DNA of 64,000 nucleotides from Anderseniella sp963698275. Its GTDB lineage: Bacteria > Pseudomonadota > Alphaproteobacteria > Rhizobiales > Aestuariivirgaceae. A program made the translations under genes and the position numbers. How positions within the stretch are numbered: position 1 is the stretch's first letter; each line of letters begins with the position of its first letter. The notes beneath the pieces were generated by a model. The model saw only the letters and a list, made by a program, of their open reading frames with translations. It made no database searches and was not told the origin of the DNA. Shown piece after piece: positions 16,725 to 25,593 of the stretch. The stretch lies in contig CAVOQE010000001.1 in assembly GCA_963698275.1 (NCBI GenBank), forward strand, positions 186,001 through 250,000. The letters are read 5' to 3'.

Positions 16725-18293
16725 ATGGCTACTTTTGACATGAATGACGACAGCGTCGTGGTCGTTGTCGGTTCCGGCGCAGGCGGTGGTACGCTGGGTG
16801 CCGAACTGGCGATCAAGGGCGTGAAAACCGTTATCCTGGAAGCCGGCGGCCGGCACGAAACCGAGGATTTCCAGAACGATGAATGGGGCTCGTTCGGACA
16901 GATTTCCTGGCTGGATAAACGCACAACGTCGGGCTCCTGGCGGGTGGCAAAGGATTTTGCCGGTCTGCCTGCATGGATCGTGAAAGCAGTTGGTGGCTCT
17001 ACCACACACTGGGCGGGTGCCTCGCTCCGGTTCCAGGAGCATGAGTGGAAAGCCAAGACAACCTATGGCGATGTGGCGGGTGCAAACCTGCTCGACTGGC
17101 CGATCGACATGGCTGAAATGGACCAGTGGTATGCCAAGGCGGAAGACCGCATGGGCGTCACGCGTACAAATGGTATTCCGGGACTTCCCGGCAACAACAA
17201 CTACAAGGTGCTGGAAGCCGGTGCCAAGAAACTGGGCTACAAGGAAGTCCACACCGGCCGCATGGCGATCAACTCCGAGCCCCGTGACGACAGAGCCGCA
17301 TGCCTGCAGATCGGGTTCTGTTTCCAAGGCTGCAAGTCGGGTGCGAAATGGTCGACGCTGGTTGCTGAAATTCCGAAAGGCGAAGAGACCGGCAACCTTG
17401 AAGTGCGGCCCAATGCACAGGTGCTCAAGATCGAGCATGATGATGCCGGCAAGGTGACGGGCGTATTGTATGCCGACAAGGACGGCAAACAGCACCTGCA
17501 GAAGGCGCGCGTGGTGTGTGTCGCGGGCAACTCCATTGAAAGCCCGCGGCTGCTGCTGAATTCGGCTTCGTCGAAATATCCCGACGGGCTGGCCAATTCG
17601 TCCGGCATGGTCGGCAAGAACTATATGCGCCACATGACCGGCTCTGTTTACGCGGTGTTCGAAAAGCCGGTGCACATGTATCGCGGCACGACAATGGCCG
17701 GTATCATCCAGGACGAGTCCCGGCACGATCCGTCTCGCGGTTTCGTCGGCGGTTACGAGATGGAAACACTGTCTCTGGGCTTGCCGTTCATGGCCGCGTT
17801 CCTGGATCCCGGCGGGTGGGGCAAGGACTTCTCATGGTGGATGGACAATTATGAAAACACCGCCGGCATGTGGCTTGTGGGCGAGGACATGCCGCAGGAG
17901 AAGAATGCCATCAGCCTGCATGCCACGGAAAAGGACCAGCATGGCCTGCCGGTTCCGAATGTGCACTTTGACGATCATGACAATGATATCAAGATGCGCG
18001 ACCATGCCTTCGGTCAGGGCGAAGCAGTGTACAAGGCTGCCGGTGCAGTGAAGACATTCCGCACGCCACCATACCCGTCGACCCACAATCTAGGCACCAA
18101 CCGCATGAGCGCGGAGGCCAAGGACGGTGTGGTCAACAAACATGGCCAGAGCCATGATATCAGCAACCTGTTTGTGTCTGACGGCAGCCAGTTCACCACC
18201 GGTGCGTCTGAAAATCCGACGCTGACCATCGTGGCGCTGGCGCTTCGCCAGGCAGATTTCATTGCCGGCGAAATGTCGAAAGGCAATCTGTAA
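16725..18293 (+). CDS. GMC-family oxidoreductase (large subunit)
   Basis: 522-residue flavoprotein. The ADP-binding GSGAGGGTLGAELA lies near residue 14, the second GMC signature is VVCVAGNSIESPRLLLNSASSKYPDGLANSSG, and the C-terminal FAD/substrate block is STHNLGTNRMS...LFVSDGSQFTTGASENPTLTIVALALRQADFI. The His active-site pair seen in related dehydrogenases falls in the HNLG region. With the Tat-exported partner immediately upstream it probably oxidises a sugar, polyol or alcohol in the periplasm and passes electrons to a cytochrome not seen here. A terminator follows. Confidence 0.9.
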   Translation: MATFDMNDDSVVVVVGSGAGGGTLGAELAIKGVKTVILEAGGRHETEDFQNDEWGSFGQISWLDKRTTSGSWRVAKDFAGLPAWIVKAVGGSTTHWAGASLRFQEHEWKAKTTYGDVAGANLLDWPIDMAEMDQWYAKAEDRMGVTRTNGIPGLPGNNNYKVLEAGAKKLGYKEVHTGRMAINSEPRDDRAACLQIGFCFQGCKSGAKWSTLVAEIPKGEETGNLEVRPNAQVLKIEHDDAGKVTGVLYADKDGKQHLQKARVVCVAGNSIESPRLLLNSASSKYPDGLANSSGMVGKNYMRHMTGSVYAVFEKPVHMYRGTTMAGIIQDESRHDPSRGFVGGYEMETLSLGLPFMAAFLDPGGWGKDFSWWMDNYENTAGMWLVGEDMPQEKNAISLHATEKDQHGLPVPNVHFDDHDNDIKMRDHAFGQGEAVYKAAGAVKTFRTPPYPSTHNLGTNRMSAEAKDGVVNKHGQSHDISNLFVSDGSQFTTGASENPTLTIVALALRQADFIAGEMSKGNL

Positions 18294-18343
18294 ATACCGG
18301 GGGTATAAAGCGGGGGAGGCCTCCCTGTTCCCCGTTTAAGCAG

Positions 18344-18381
18344 CCCGCGCTTCGGTTCTGACCGGAGCGCGGGTTTGTTTT
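18344..18381 (+). terminator. Rho-independent terminator after GMC operon
   Basis: CCCGCGCTTCGGT / ACCGGAGCGCGGG stem of 13 bp with a TCTG loop, followed by TTTGTTTTTC. It lies 50 bp after the GMC stop codon. Confidence 0.92.
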
Positions 18382-18512
18382 TCGAAAATCTGAAAATCCC
18401 TCGCGGTCAAATGATGTGCATTATACTGACAAACACAGGTCCAGGTGGTTGACGCTGTACGCTGGGATTTGTCTACTCGAGCCAGTTTCAGAGTCTCAAA
18501 AAGGACGGCACC

Positions 18513-19565
18513 ATGTTTAATAGTTCATGCGGCGTGAAAGGGGCAATTCCCGGCCGGTTTTCTGGGGTGGTGCTTGCGCTGCTGGCCATGAGTTTTCTGG
18601 GTGACCAGGCAATGGCTCAAACCCTGGAAACCACCAAGCAGCGCGGTAAGCTCGAATGCGGCATTCACCCGGGAACCATTGGATTTTCCACCGCTGACGA
18701 AGCCAAGCACTGGTCGGGATTTGATGTCGACTACTGCCGCGCGGTCGCGGCTGCCGCATTGGGATCGGCGGAGAAAGTCAACTTCAATCCATTGAACGCA
18801 AAGGCCCGGTTTACCGCCCTGCAATCAGGTGAGGTTGATCTGTTGTCACGCCGCAGTACCTGGACCATGACACGCGATACAAGCCTTGGCCTCGTCTTTG
18901 CGGCCACGAATTTCTATGATGGTCAGGGTTTCCTGGTGCGCAAGTCTTTAGGCATTTCCTCTGCGCTTGAACTTGCCGGGAGCAGTGTGTGCACCACGAC
19001 GGGAACCACCACTGAATTGAACCTGGCGGACTTTTTCAGAAAGAACCGGATGAAATACGAAATTGTCTCGTTCGAGGCCGTTGATGAGGTGCTTGCTGCC
19101 TATGACACCGGGCGGTGTGACGTCTACACCTCGGATGTCTCGGGCGTTTATGCCAATCGTCTCAAGATGAGTAAGCCGGATGAACATATGGCGTTGCCGG
19201 ATGTCATTTCCAAAGAGCCCCTGTCGCTGGCGGTGCGGCAAGGCGACGACCAGTGGTTCAACATCGTCAAATGGGTGCATTTCGCGCTGGTGAATGCTGA
19301 AGAACTGGGTGTGTCGCAAGTCAATGTGGACGAGATGCGGCAGTCGAATTCACCGGAAATCCGAAGATTGCTGGGAGTTGAAGGCAGTTTCGGCGAAGCA
19401 CTGGGCCTGGACAAGGATTGGGCGTACCGGGCAATCAAGCAGGTTGGCAATTACGAGGAAATCTATCGCCGCAATCTGGGCGCGGATTCCATGGTGAAAA
19501 TCGATCGTCAGCTTAACCGGCTGTGGGCTGATGGCGGCCTGATGTACGCACCACCCATCCGCTGA
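18513..19565 (+). CDS. Amino-acid ABC transporter substrate-binding protein (AapJ-like)
   Basis: 350 residues with a signal peptide ending near AMAQTLETTKQRGKL. The mature protein, CGIHPGTIGFSTADEAKHWSGFDVDYCRAVAAAALG, ALQSGEVDLLSRRSTWTMTRD and GFLVRKSLGISSALELAGSSVCTTTGTTTELNL, matches the general L-amino-acid binding protein AapJ, including the paired cysteines. It would bind polar or broad-range amino acids in the periplasm. No aapQMP genes follow; the next gene is unrelated, so this is an orphan receptor that may share permeases encoded elsewhere. Confidence 0.88.
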   Translation: MFNSSCGVKGAIPGRFSGVVLALLAMSFLGDQAMAQTLETTKQRGKLECGIHPGTIGFSTADEAKHWSGFDVDYCRAVAAAALGSAEKVNFNPLNAKARFTALQSGEVDLLSRRSTWTMTRDTSLGLVFAATNFYDGQGFLVRKSLGISSALELAGSSVCTTTGTTTELNLADFFRKNRMKYEIVSFEAVDEVLAAYDTGRCDVYTSDVSGVYANRLKMSKPDEHMALPDVISKEPLSLAVRQGDDQWFNIVKWVHFALVNAEELGVSQVNVDEMRQSNSPEIRRLLGVEGSFGEALGLDKDWAYRAIKQVGNYEEIYRRNLGADSMVKIDRQLNRLWADGGLMYAPPIR

Positions 19566-19581
19566 GCGCGGGCCCCGGATT

Positions 19582-20559
19582 ATGGATAGATTGTGCAGGC
19601 TTGGCTTGTCTGTTGTTCTGAACCTTTATGCCTGGTTCAGGTATCCGCATCTGTTGATCAGGTACTGGGCGACATTGAAACAGTTCCCTGATGCCGCTTT
19701 CCCGCGCTCGTTCAACGAGAAGCTGCTGTGGCGAAAGATCTATGACCGCGACCAGCGCTTCGGTCCCATGACCGACAAACTGGCGGCGCGCGGTATCGCA
19801 CAGGCCAAGGCGCCTGAACTGATAATTCCGCAAGTCTTGTGGGTCGGAGATACGCCGGACGAATTGCCCGCCGACATATTGGACAAGCCATGTGTGATAA
19901 AGACCAACCGCGGCAGTGGCTGGAACCTGTTCAACTGGTCGCCAAACCAGCTCAGCAAGGCTGATGTGGTTGATTATTTCAAACCGAAGATGCGCTTTGT
20001 CTATGGCCGCCGGATTGGTGAATGGAGCTATGCAATGGTCAAGCAGAAGTTCTACGCCGAGGAATTATTCGTAGAACCAAGCGGCCGTGTTCCGGACGAT
20101 TTCAATATTCACGCCTTTGGTGGCCGTGTGCTGACAATAAGCATGATCCATGACCGCTTTGGGGACCGGGCCCATATATCGCTCAACCGGGATCTTTCGA
20201 GAACCGATACCGTATGGGAGGAGTATTCGAGCGATTATGAACCGCAGTTTGATGCGGTCCATTTCAAGTTGGCAGACGTCGCTGAACGCCTGGCCGCAGA
20301 CATTGATTACGTCCGGGTTGACCTGTTTTGCCATGATGGCGGGATTTACTTCCGGGAGTTTACGTTCTTTCCCGGTTCGGGCCTGTCGATCCGCAATGTG
20401 GGTGAGACTGAACTGACGCGCAATGCATTGTGGGATCTGTCCCGCTCGGCTTACTTTGCAGGCGCGTCAGCCGGTTGGAAACGCACCTACCGGCGGTTGC
20501 TGGATGTTGACCTTGCAACCGCCGCAGAAACACTGAAACTCTATCAGAGCAGATCCTGA
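19582..20559 (+). CDS. TupA-like ATP-grasp protein
   Basis: 325 residues. FPRSFNEKLLWRKIYDRDQRFGPMTDKLAARGIA, LDKPCVIKTNRGSGWNLF (ATP-binding Lys), DDFNIHAFGGRVLTISMIHDRFGDRAHISLNRD and YVRVDLFCHDGGIYFREFTFFPGSG (Mg-binding Asp/Glu) are typical of the TupA-like ATP-grasp family found near polysaccharide or teichuronopeptide synthesis genes. It probably ligates an amino acid or similar group to a glycan. It starts 16 bp after the preceding gene and may share its transcript. Confidence 0.82.
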   Translation: MDRLCRLGLSVVLNLYAWFRYPHLLIRYWATLKQFPDAAFPRSFNEKLLWRKIYDRDQRFGPMTDKLAARGIAQAKAPELIIPQVLWVGDTPDELPADILDKPCVIKTNRGSGWNLFNWSPNQLSKADVVDYFKPKMRFVYGRRIGEWSYAMVKQKFYAEELFVEPSGRVPDDFNIHAFGGRVLTISMIHDRFGDRAHISLNRDLSRTDTVWEEYSSDYEPQFDAVHFKLADVAERLAADIDYVRVDLFCHDGGIYFREFTFFPGSGLSIRNVGETELTRNALWDLSRSAYFAGASAGWKRTYRRLLDVDLATAAETLKLYQSRS

Positions 20560-20581
20560 CTTTTTTGTTTGCCGGGCCTGA

Positions 20582-21337
20582 TTACTCGATCTCCCACACG
20601 ATATTTACCTGCATTTGTATCGACTGCTGGCCCTGCGCTACGGGAACGGCATCGGCAGCGGCGGATTGAAGTGCTGCGCGCCGATATTCAGGTTGCGGTG
20701 GGCGCTGTCCGCCGGCCTCGGATATCGACAGGATCTTGCCGAGCGACACACCGGCAGCCTCGGCATACATTTCAGCCCGTGTCCTGGCTTCGGCTACAGC
20801 CATTTTGCGCGCCTCGTGGCGCAGCGGCTCAGGTTCGGCAATGGAAAAACTCAAGCCGTTCATCTGATTGACACCTGACGACACTACCGCGTCGAGGACC
20901 GGACCCAGCTTTGCCAGATCGCGTGCGATCACCGTGACCGAGTTGGACACCGTGTAGCCGGTAATGCGCGGCGGTTCCTGTTCGCCGTCGCTGGCGCGCT
21001 TTGCATACTTGTACCTGGGCTGCACGGAAAAACTGGAGGTCTGAATGTCCTTGCTGGCAACGCCTGCCGCCTCGATGGTTTGCAGCACGCTTGCCATGGC
21101 CTCATTGTTCAGCGTCAGGGCTTCGCGGGCGGTTTTGGCTTCCGACACAACACCGGCCGAAATGACAGCAATGTCAGGGGCCGATTTCACCTCGCCCTGT
21201 CCGGTCAGCGACAGCGTGCGTTGCGGGACTTGCGGGGTGGTTTGAGCAAATGCAGGCGTGGCCAGCAATGCAGCAGCGGTAAGGACGCCGGCAAAGGCGA
21301 GTTTGATCGCGGGTCGAGGCATGATTTGTCTGAGCAT
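20582..21337 (-). CDS. SIMPL-domain (DUF541) periplasmic protein
   Basis: About 251 residues. A signal peptide (AIKLAFAGVLTAAALLATPAFAQ) is followed by the SIMPL/DUF541 domain: LSLTGQGEVKSAPDIAVISAGVVSEAKTAREALTLNNEAM, GVASKDIQTSSFSVQPRY, GYTVSNSVTVIARDLAKLG and ARTRAEMYAEAAGVSLGKILSISE. Related proteins (for example E. coli YggE) are linked to oxidative stress defence. The start is set at the ATG giving MLRQIMPRP; the alternative is the Met five residues later. Neither has a strong ribosome binding site. It converges with the ATP-grasp gene with only 22 bp between. Confidence 0.88.
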   Translation of the reverse strand: MLRQIMPRPAIKLAFAGVLTAAALLATPAFAQTTPQVPQRTLSLTGQGEVKSAPDIAVISAGVVSEAKTAREALTLNNEAMASVLQTIEAAGVASKDIQTSSFSVQPRYKYAKRASDGEQEPPRITGYTVSNSVTVIARDLAKLGPVLDAVVSSGVNQMNGLSFSIAEPEPLRHEARKMAVAEARTRAEMYAEAAGVSLGKILSISEAGGQRPPQPEYRRAALQSAAADAVPVAQGQQSIQMQVNIVWEIE

Positions 21338-21451
21338 GGGGCGGGGGCCTTTGGCAAAACTGGGTTTGGTGATCGTGCGGACTGTATCGCGGAAGACGGC
21401 AAAAGTCAGGTTTGCCGTGTCCGCGCATATGCACTGCATGTTGGTGTGGCG

Positions 21452-21465
21452 TTGATCCAAGTCAA
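21452..21465 (+). promoter_or_regulatory. FNR/FnrL-type box upstream of hemN
   Basis: TTGATCCAAGTCAA matches the FNR consensus TTGAT-N4-ATCAA in 9 of 10 positions. It is centred 60 bp upstream of the hemN start. Oxygen-independent coproporphyrinogen oxidase genes are classical FnrL targets in alphaproteobacteria. Confidence 0.75.
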
Positions 21466-21517
21466 GGTTGAAAACCGACACCTCGGGTCTAGTGCGGCCA
21501 CAAGGAAAGGGCATGAA

Positions 21518-22879
21518 ATGAGAAATGTCAGCGAGGCCGATATTGTCAGCCGTTTGAGTGCGCCTGTTCCGCGCTATACCAGTTATCCGACAGCACCGCA
21601 CTTCCATGATGGTGTCGGCGAGGCAGAGTATCGGAACTGGCTTGGTCAACTGCCGGAAAGCGACGGCCTGTCGCTGTATGTCCATATCCCGTTCTGTGAC
21701 CGGATGTGCTGGTTCTGCGGGTGCCATACCAAACAGATCAACCGCTATGATCCGATCCCTCCCTACCTGTCTGCCGTGAGACAGGAGATCGGTCTCCTGA
21801 GAGAGGCAATCGGGTTTTCACCTGTACTTAACCGGGTGCATCTGGGCGGAGGATCGCCCAGCATGCTGCGGCGCGACGATCTTGAGGCCCTGCGCAGCAC
21901 TATCGATACTCATTTTCGACTGCACGAAAACACGGAGATCAGCATCGAGATTGATCCTTCGGATCTGACAGGCGAGGAGTTTGAAGCCTACAAGGCGTTT
22001 GGCGTTACCCGCGCCAGCATAGGAGTTCAGGACTTTGATGAGCGTGTTCAAAAGGCAATCAATCGTCCTCAGACATTCAAGCAAACCGCTGCTGTCGTGG
22101 AAGGCTTGCGCGGTGTCGGTGTCCGCTCGCTCAACATCGATGCCCTGTATGGCCTTCCCTATCAGACCGAGGAGACCGTCTCACACAGTATCGAGCAGGT
22201 TCGGACACTGGAGCCTGACCGGGTTGCACTGTTCGGCTATGCCCATGTGCCGTGGATGAAGCCAAACCAGAAACTGATACCTGAAGTGGCATTGCCCGAT
22301 CCGCTTGCAAGAGTCCGGCAGGCCAATGCGGCGTCGGACATTTTGCAGGACGGCGGCTACATGCCGATCGGCATGGATCATTTCGCGCTGCCGCAGGACA
22401 GCCTGGCGATTGCGGCAACCGAAGGAAGACTGCGGCGCAATTTCCAGGGCTATACGGATGACCCCTGTGCCACCCTTCTGGGTATCGGCACGTCCTCGAT
22501 CGGACGCGTGCCTGCAGGCTACATTCAAAACGAGACGGCAACTGGCAACTATGTGCGCACAGTGGTTTCCGGCCGGCTGCCGGTGTCACGGGGCATCGAA
22601 CTCACTGACGAAGACAAGCTGAATGCAGATATCATCGAAAGTCTCATGTGCCGCTATTCATTCAGTATTTCAGCACTGCGCAGCGATCATGGTGCGCTGA
22701 CAGACCGCGTTGTCCCTCACATTCAGGACGCGCTGGATGCAGACAGTGATGATCTTGCCGAGTTTGACGGCGATACGTTCCGGATTCGGCCGCACGGTCA
22801 TGGCTTCGTGCGTACTGTCGCGTCGTGGTTCGATAGCAGGATGAAGCAAAAGGCAGCCAGATATTCAATGGCTGTCTAG
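21518..22879 (+). CDS. hemN: Oxygen-independent coproporphyrinogen III oxidase
   Basis: Radical-SAM enzyme converting coproporphyrinogen III to protoporphyrinogen IX without O2. YVHIPFCDRMCWFCGCHTKQ carries the Cys60-x3-Cys64-x2-Cys67 cluster ligands plus Cys69. HLGGGSPSML, EIDPSDLTGEEF, SIGVQDFDERVQKAINR and the C-terminal HemN domain (YMPIGMDHFALPQDSLA, LGIGTSSIGRVPAGYIQN) are diagnostic of true HemN rather than HemW. 453 residues, standard. The ATG is preceded by GGAAAGGG. An FNR box lies upstream. Its 3' end is 20 bp from a repeat hairpin shared with the convergent flavodoxin gene. Confidence 0.96.
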   Translation: MRNVSEADIVSRLSAPVPRYTSYPTAPHFHDGVGEAEYRNWLGQLPESDGLSLYVHIPFCDRMCWFCGCHTKQINRYDPIPPYLSAVRQEIGLLREAIGFSPVLNRVHLGGGSPSMLRRDDLEALRSTIDTHFRLHENTEISIEIDPSDLTGEEFEAYKAFGVTRASIGVQDFDERVQKAINRPQTFKQTAAVVEGLRGVGVRSLNIDALYGLPYQTEETVSHSIEQVRTLEPDRVALFGYAHVPWMKPNQKLIPEVALPDPLARVRQANAASDILQDGGYMPIGMDHFALPQDSLAIAATEGRLRRNFQGYTDDPCATLLGIGTSSIGRVPAGYIQNETATGNYVRTVVSGRLPVSRGIELTDEDKLNADIIESLMCRYSFSISALRSDHGALTDRVVPHIQDALDADSDDLAEFDGDTFRIRPHGHGFVRTVASWFDSRMKQKAARYSMAV

Positions 22880-22898
22880 ATGTGAGATGAGGGCGATG

Positions 22899-22935
22899 GA
22901 ACAACACGGGTTCAACTGGTCCGGTGTTGCTCCAG
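22899..22935. repeat. Dispersed repeat, single-hairpin copy between hemN and flavodoxin
   Basis: GGAACAACACGGGTTCAACTGG...CCGGTGTTGCTCC is the first palindrome of the element with compensatory changes (CACGGG/CCGGTG). It lies between convergent genes and overlaps the flavodoxin 3' end, whose last codons (EQHRTS, stop) are repeat sequence. Confidence 0.7.
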
Positions 22936-23448
22936 AAATTCCTTCACGGCTTTGGCGAGGCCCGTCCAGTCCGTGAACTCCTGCGGCTTGTCAGGGCGCA
23001 GCTCATCCTGGTCCTTGAGTATGATGTGCTCCAGGATCTGCTGTTGAAAATAATCGTACTCCTCGCTCCTGACCGCGCCTGCTACAGCAAGGCTGTGATC
23101 GGGCGTCCAGCCTGTGCGGTCTATGAAATTCGAGATGTAGGCAGTTGCGTCAGCGGCCTTTTCCTCAAAGGCAGCGGCCAGGCTGACGGACATGAACATG
23201 CCCGGTTTTGCCGTGAGCACTTGCAGGCAGGCTGTCACAAACACCTCGATCTCGTTTTGATGTGCGTCCTGGTGAACCGAGGCTGCAACAATGAAGGCGT
23301 CGAAATCATCAGTGTGAACATCGCGGCGCTTGCGTGCCGTATCCAGCAGTTCTACCTCATGGCCCTGTTCAACAAGCTGATCGGCAACGGCCTGGGCGAT
23401 TTTTCGGGTTTGCCCTTCCGTAGTCGCATAAGCAATCAGTATCTTCAT
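22912..23448 (-). CDS. Flavodoxin-domain protein (HemG/protoporphyrinogen oxidase-like)
   Basis: 178 residues. ILIAYATTEGQTRKIAQAVADQL is the FMN-phosphate loop, followed by DDFDAFIVAASVHQDAHQNEIEVFV and SVSLAAAFEEKAADATAYISNFIDRTGWTPDHSLAVAGAV, the pattern of flavodoxin-fold, menaquinone-dependent protoporphyrinogen oxidase-like proteins. Its position next to hemN and an FNR box would fit a role in anaerobic haem synthesis, but a general stress flavodoxin is possible. The C-terminal six codons and stop come from a dispersed repeat, so the native end has been replaced. GGAGG-like sequence precedes the ATG. Confidence 0.82.
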   Translation of the reverse strand: MKILIAYATTEGQTRKIAQAVADQLVEQGHEVELLDTARKRRDVHTDDFDAFIVAASVHQDAHQNEIEVFVTACLQVLTAKPGMFMSVSLAAAFEEKAADATAYISNFIDRTGWTPDHSLAVAGAVRSEEYDYFQQQILEHIILKDQDELRPDKPQEFTDWTGLAKAVKEFLEQHRTS

Positions 23449-23508
23449 CGCTCACCTCCAGCAGATTGTTGACCCAAGCCATGGTTGCATCGCCTGAGAA
23501 AGCTTCAA

Positions 23509-23522
23509 TTGATCGAGATCAA
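23509..23522. promoter_or_regulatory. Perfect FNR/FnrL box between flavodoxin and DUF6455 genes
   Basis: TTGATCGAGATCAA matches TTGAT-N4-ATCAA at all ten positions and is fully palindromic in its arms. It is centred 67 bp from the flavodoxin start and 73 bp from the DUF6455 start, so it could control both divergent genes. Confidence 0.85.
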
Positions 23523-23588
23523 TATGCATTGCTTCACCTCATGAGAGTGTGTTCACAGGGCCACTGGATTTACGGAAAGGTGACTGTC

Positions 23589-23954
23589 ATGACGTCGATC
23601 TCGAAACGGGTTCACCGCATGCTGAACCAGCGCAGAGACAACCAGTTCCTGTTTGCCCTCAACAGCGCTGAGCATTCAGATGTCGGCATTTCCTCTACTG
23701 ACCTGCAGTCACTGGCATCGTGTCCGTCCGACACACGTGCCCGCATGGAGGCGATGGCCGCGGCGCATGGACTTGCCCCGGATGCGTTGAGCCGCGAACA
23801 TTGGCGTGAAGTCGATATGGCGCGCGCCTGTGGTCATTGCGGCAAGCGCCGGGTGTGCAGCAAATGGCTGGCCGGCAAACGTGGCGATCTGTCGGCAAGC
23901 GACTTCTGTCCCAATGCGCCGCAATTCGCCGAATTGGCGAAATCATCAGACTAG
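23589..23954 (+). CDS. DUF6455 family protein
   Basis: 121 residues. The C-terminal half, ACGHCGKRRVCSKWL and SDFCPNAPQFAEL, has a four-Cys pattern (C-x2-C-x4-C...C) that suggests a zinc or redox centre and is typical of DUF6455. The function is unknown; members often sit near respiratory or haem genes. ATG 23589 follows GAAAGG. An FNR box upstream and the divergent HemG-like gene suggest low-oxygen expression. Confidence 0.78.
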   Translation: MTSISKRVHRMLNQRRDNQFLFALNSAEHSDVGISSTDLQSLASCPSDTRARMEAMAAAHGLAPDALSREHWREVDMARACGHCGKRRVCSKWLAGKRGDLSASDFCPNAPQFAELAKSSD

Positions 23955-24060
23955 GTCAAGAGATCAGGCCAAGGTGGGTTCGATAGAACCCTAAACCTGA
24001 TATGGCGGTCTTCGGCCTGACCGGGGTCCGGTAATCATCGGTTTTATGGAATCCGGTTGC
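23951..24060. other. Intergenic segment with a diverged repeat-like palindrome
   Basis: Contains AGGTGGGTTCGATAGAACCCTAAACCTGAT, a short palindrome (GGGTTC/GAACCC) resembling the first hairpin core of the dispersed element but otherwise diverged. Possible decayed copy. Confidence 0.35.
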
Positions 24061-24166
24061 TGCCGGTGCTGACTTGTCATGCGTCAGTTCGACTGCTGGT
24101 GCGCGCCGTGCGTACTGGTATCTTTGCGCCATTGGCCGGGTAACCATCGAAAAGGGGCACGCAACG

Positions 24167-25453
24167 ATGATTGGCAGGGACGGACATGCTTTGCCGGCTG
24201 ACCATGTGGCGCGCCTGCCGCTGAACAATGAAGTTCACGCCCGCCCGCCGGAAGCCTTGCCGAAGCGGGCGCGGCTTACCTATGTGGTATTGTTTGGCGA
24301 ACTGGACATGGCACCGCTGGCTGACCTGTGCGAGCGCTTTGGTGTGGCGCCACCGGCGCAGGGCAGCAATCATTTCAGCGCTGATCTTGGCCCGTTCCGG
24401 TTGAAGTGGGAACGCCACACCGAGTTTACCCGCTACTGGTTCTTTGTGCCGGCAAGCGGCGTCGGGGACCTGTTTGGTATTACTGCACTTGAAGCGGTGC
24501 CGCGGGACTGGTTGCAGACGCTGGCCGGTGAAGTCCTGGTCGCCAACCATGTCGAGATGCTGCCATTGCCCAAGACAAGGCTGGATGAGGACAAACTGTC
24601 GAAAGACAACTTCGGCGGTAATCCGATAGTCGGCGCTGAAGTCGCAGGCGGGCTGGGCCGGGTTTACACGGACTTCCGCATTCATGCAGACGGTTTCGGC
24701 AGGCTGCTGATTTTTGATGATGCCATGAGCCCGCGCCAGCGCGGGCGAACCGTGCAGAGGCTGCTTGAAATTGACACCTATCGCGTGCTGGCGTTGCTGA
24801 CCCTTCCTGTTGCCCGCAACCTGATGCCGGTGCTGAACGGGTTTGAAACCGAATTGGGCGAAATCACATCGGCCATGCGCGGAGCTGACGAGGCGGATGA
24901 ACCGAAGCTGCTCGACCGCCTGACGCTGCTGCATTCTGATGTGGTTCGCGAGCACACCAACAGCCAGTTCCGGTTTTCGGCAGCGCGCGCCTATGCGGAT
25001 CTTGTGGCGTTGCGGATTTCGGAATTGCGTGAAAGCCGCATTGAAGGCCTGCAACTGTTTGCAGAGTTTACCGACCGCCGGCTGTCTCCGGCGATGCGGA
25101 CCTGTGAAGCGGTATCCGGGCGCCTGTCGATCATGTCTGAACGCGTGGCCCGGGCAACACAGTTGTTGTCAACACGGGTTGATATCAGCCGTGAAAGACA
25201 AAACCAGTCGCTGCTGACGAGCATGGACAACCGGGCCAAGCTGCAATTGCGGTTGCAGGAGACGGTGGAGGGTCTGTCGATTGCAGCCATCACCTATTAC
25301 ATCGTCGGCCTGGCGGGCTATGCCGCCAAGGGTGCCGATGCGGCGGGCGTTTTATCTGTTAACGCAGATATTGTCACGGCGCTGGCCATACCGGTTGTCT
25401 TGCTGGTGGTGGCAATTGGCGTGCGCCGGGTGCGCAAATCGATTACCGACTGA
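24167..25453 (+). CDS. DUF3422 family membrane protein
   Basis: 428 residues. The N-terminus LPLNNEVHARPPEAL, EWTR-like ERHTEFTRYWF and the middle block ASRVRTFTDFRIHADGFGRLL-like (here GGLGRVYTDFRIHADGFGRLLIFDD) are DUF3422 hallmarks. The C-terminus has LQETVEGLSIAAITYYIVGLAGYAAKGA and a last hydrophobic span TALAIPVVLLVVAIGVRRVRK, two likely transmembrane helices. The family resembles bacterial egasyn-like or CorA-like topologies; function unknown. ATG 24167 follows AAAGGGG; the longer open frame upstream was rejected because the family starts here. Confidence 0.88.
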   Translation: MIGRDGHALPADHVARLPLNNEVHARPPEALPKRARLTYVVLFGELDMAPLADLCERFGVAPPAQGSNHFSADLGPFRLKWERHTEFTRYWFFVPASGVGDLFGITALEAVPRDWLQTLAGEVLVANHVEMLPLPKTRLDEDKLSKDNFGGNPIVGAEVAGGLGRVYTDFRIHADGFGRLLIFDDAMSPRQRGRTVQRLLEIDTYRVLALLTLPVARNLMPVLNGFETELGEITSAMRGADEADEPKLLDRLTLLHSDVVREHTNSQFRFSAARAYADLVALRISELRESRIEGLQLFAEFTDRRLSPAMRTCEAVSGRLSIMSERVARATQLLSTRVDISRERQNQSLLTSMDNRAKLQLRLQETVEGLSIAAITYYIVGLAGYAAKGADAAGVLSVNADIVTALAIPVVLLVVAIGVRRVRKSITD

Positions 25454-25593
25454 CTTCGCGTTATTCGCGAATGTGCCGTTTGCCTGTTGCGGTTTTCACA
25501 GATTTCAATAATACATGCAGCGTTCGCCAAGCGAGCGATCACCGTTTCGGATTGCGTGGTCTTCAGACCGGTCTGAAAGGTGATTTATATGGT

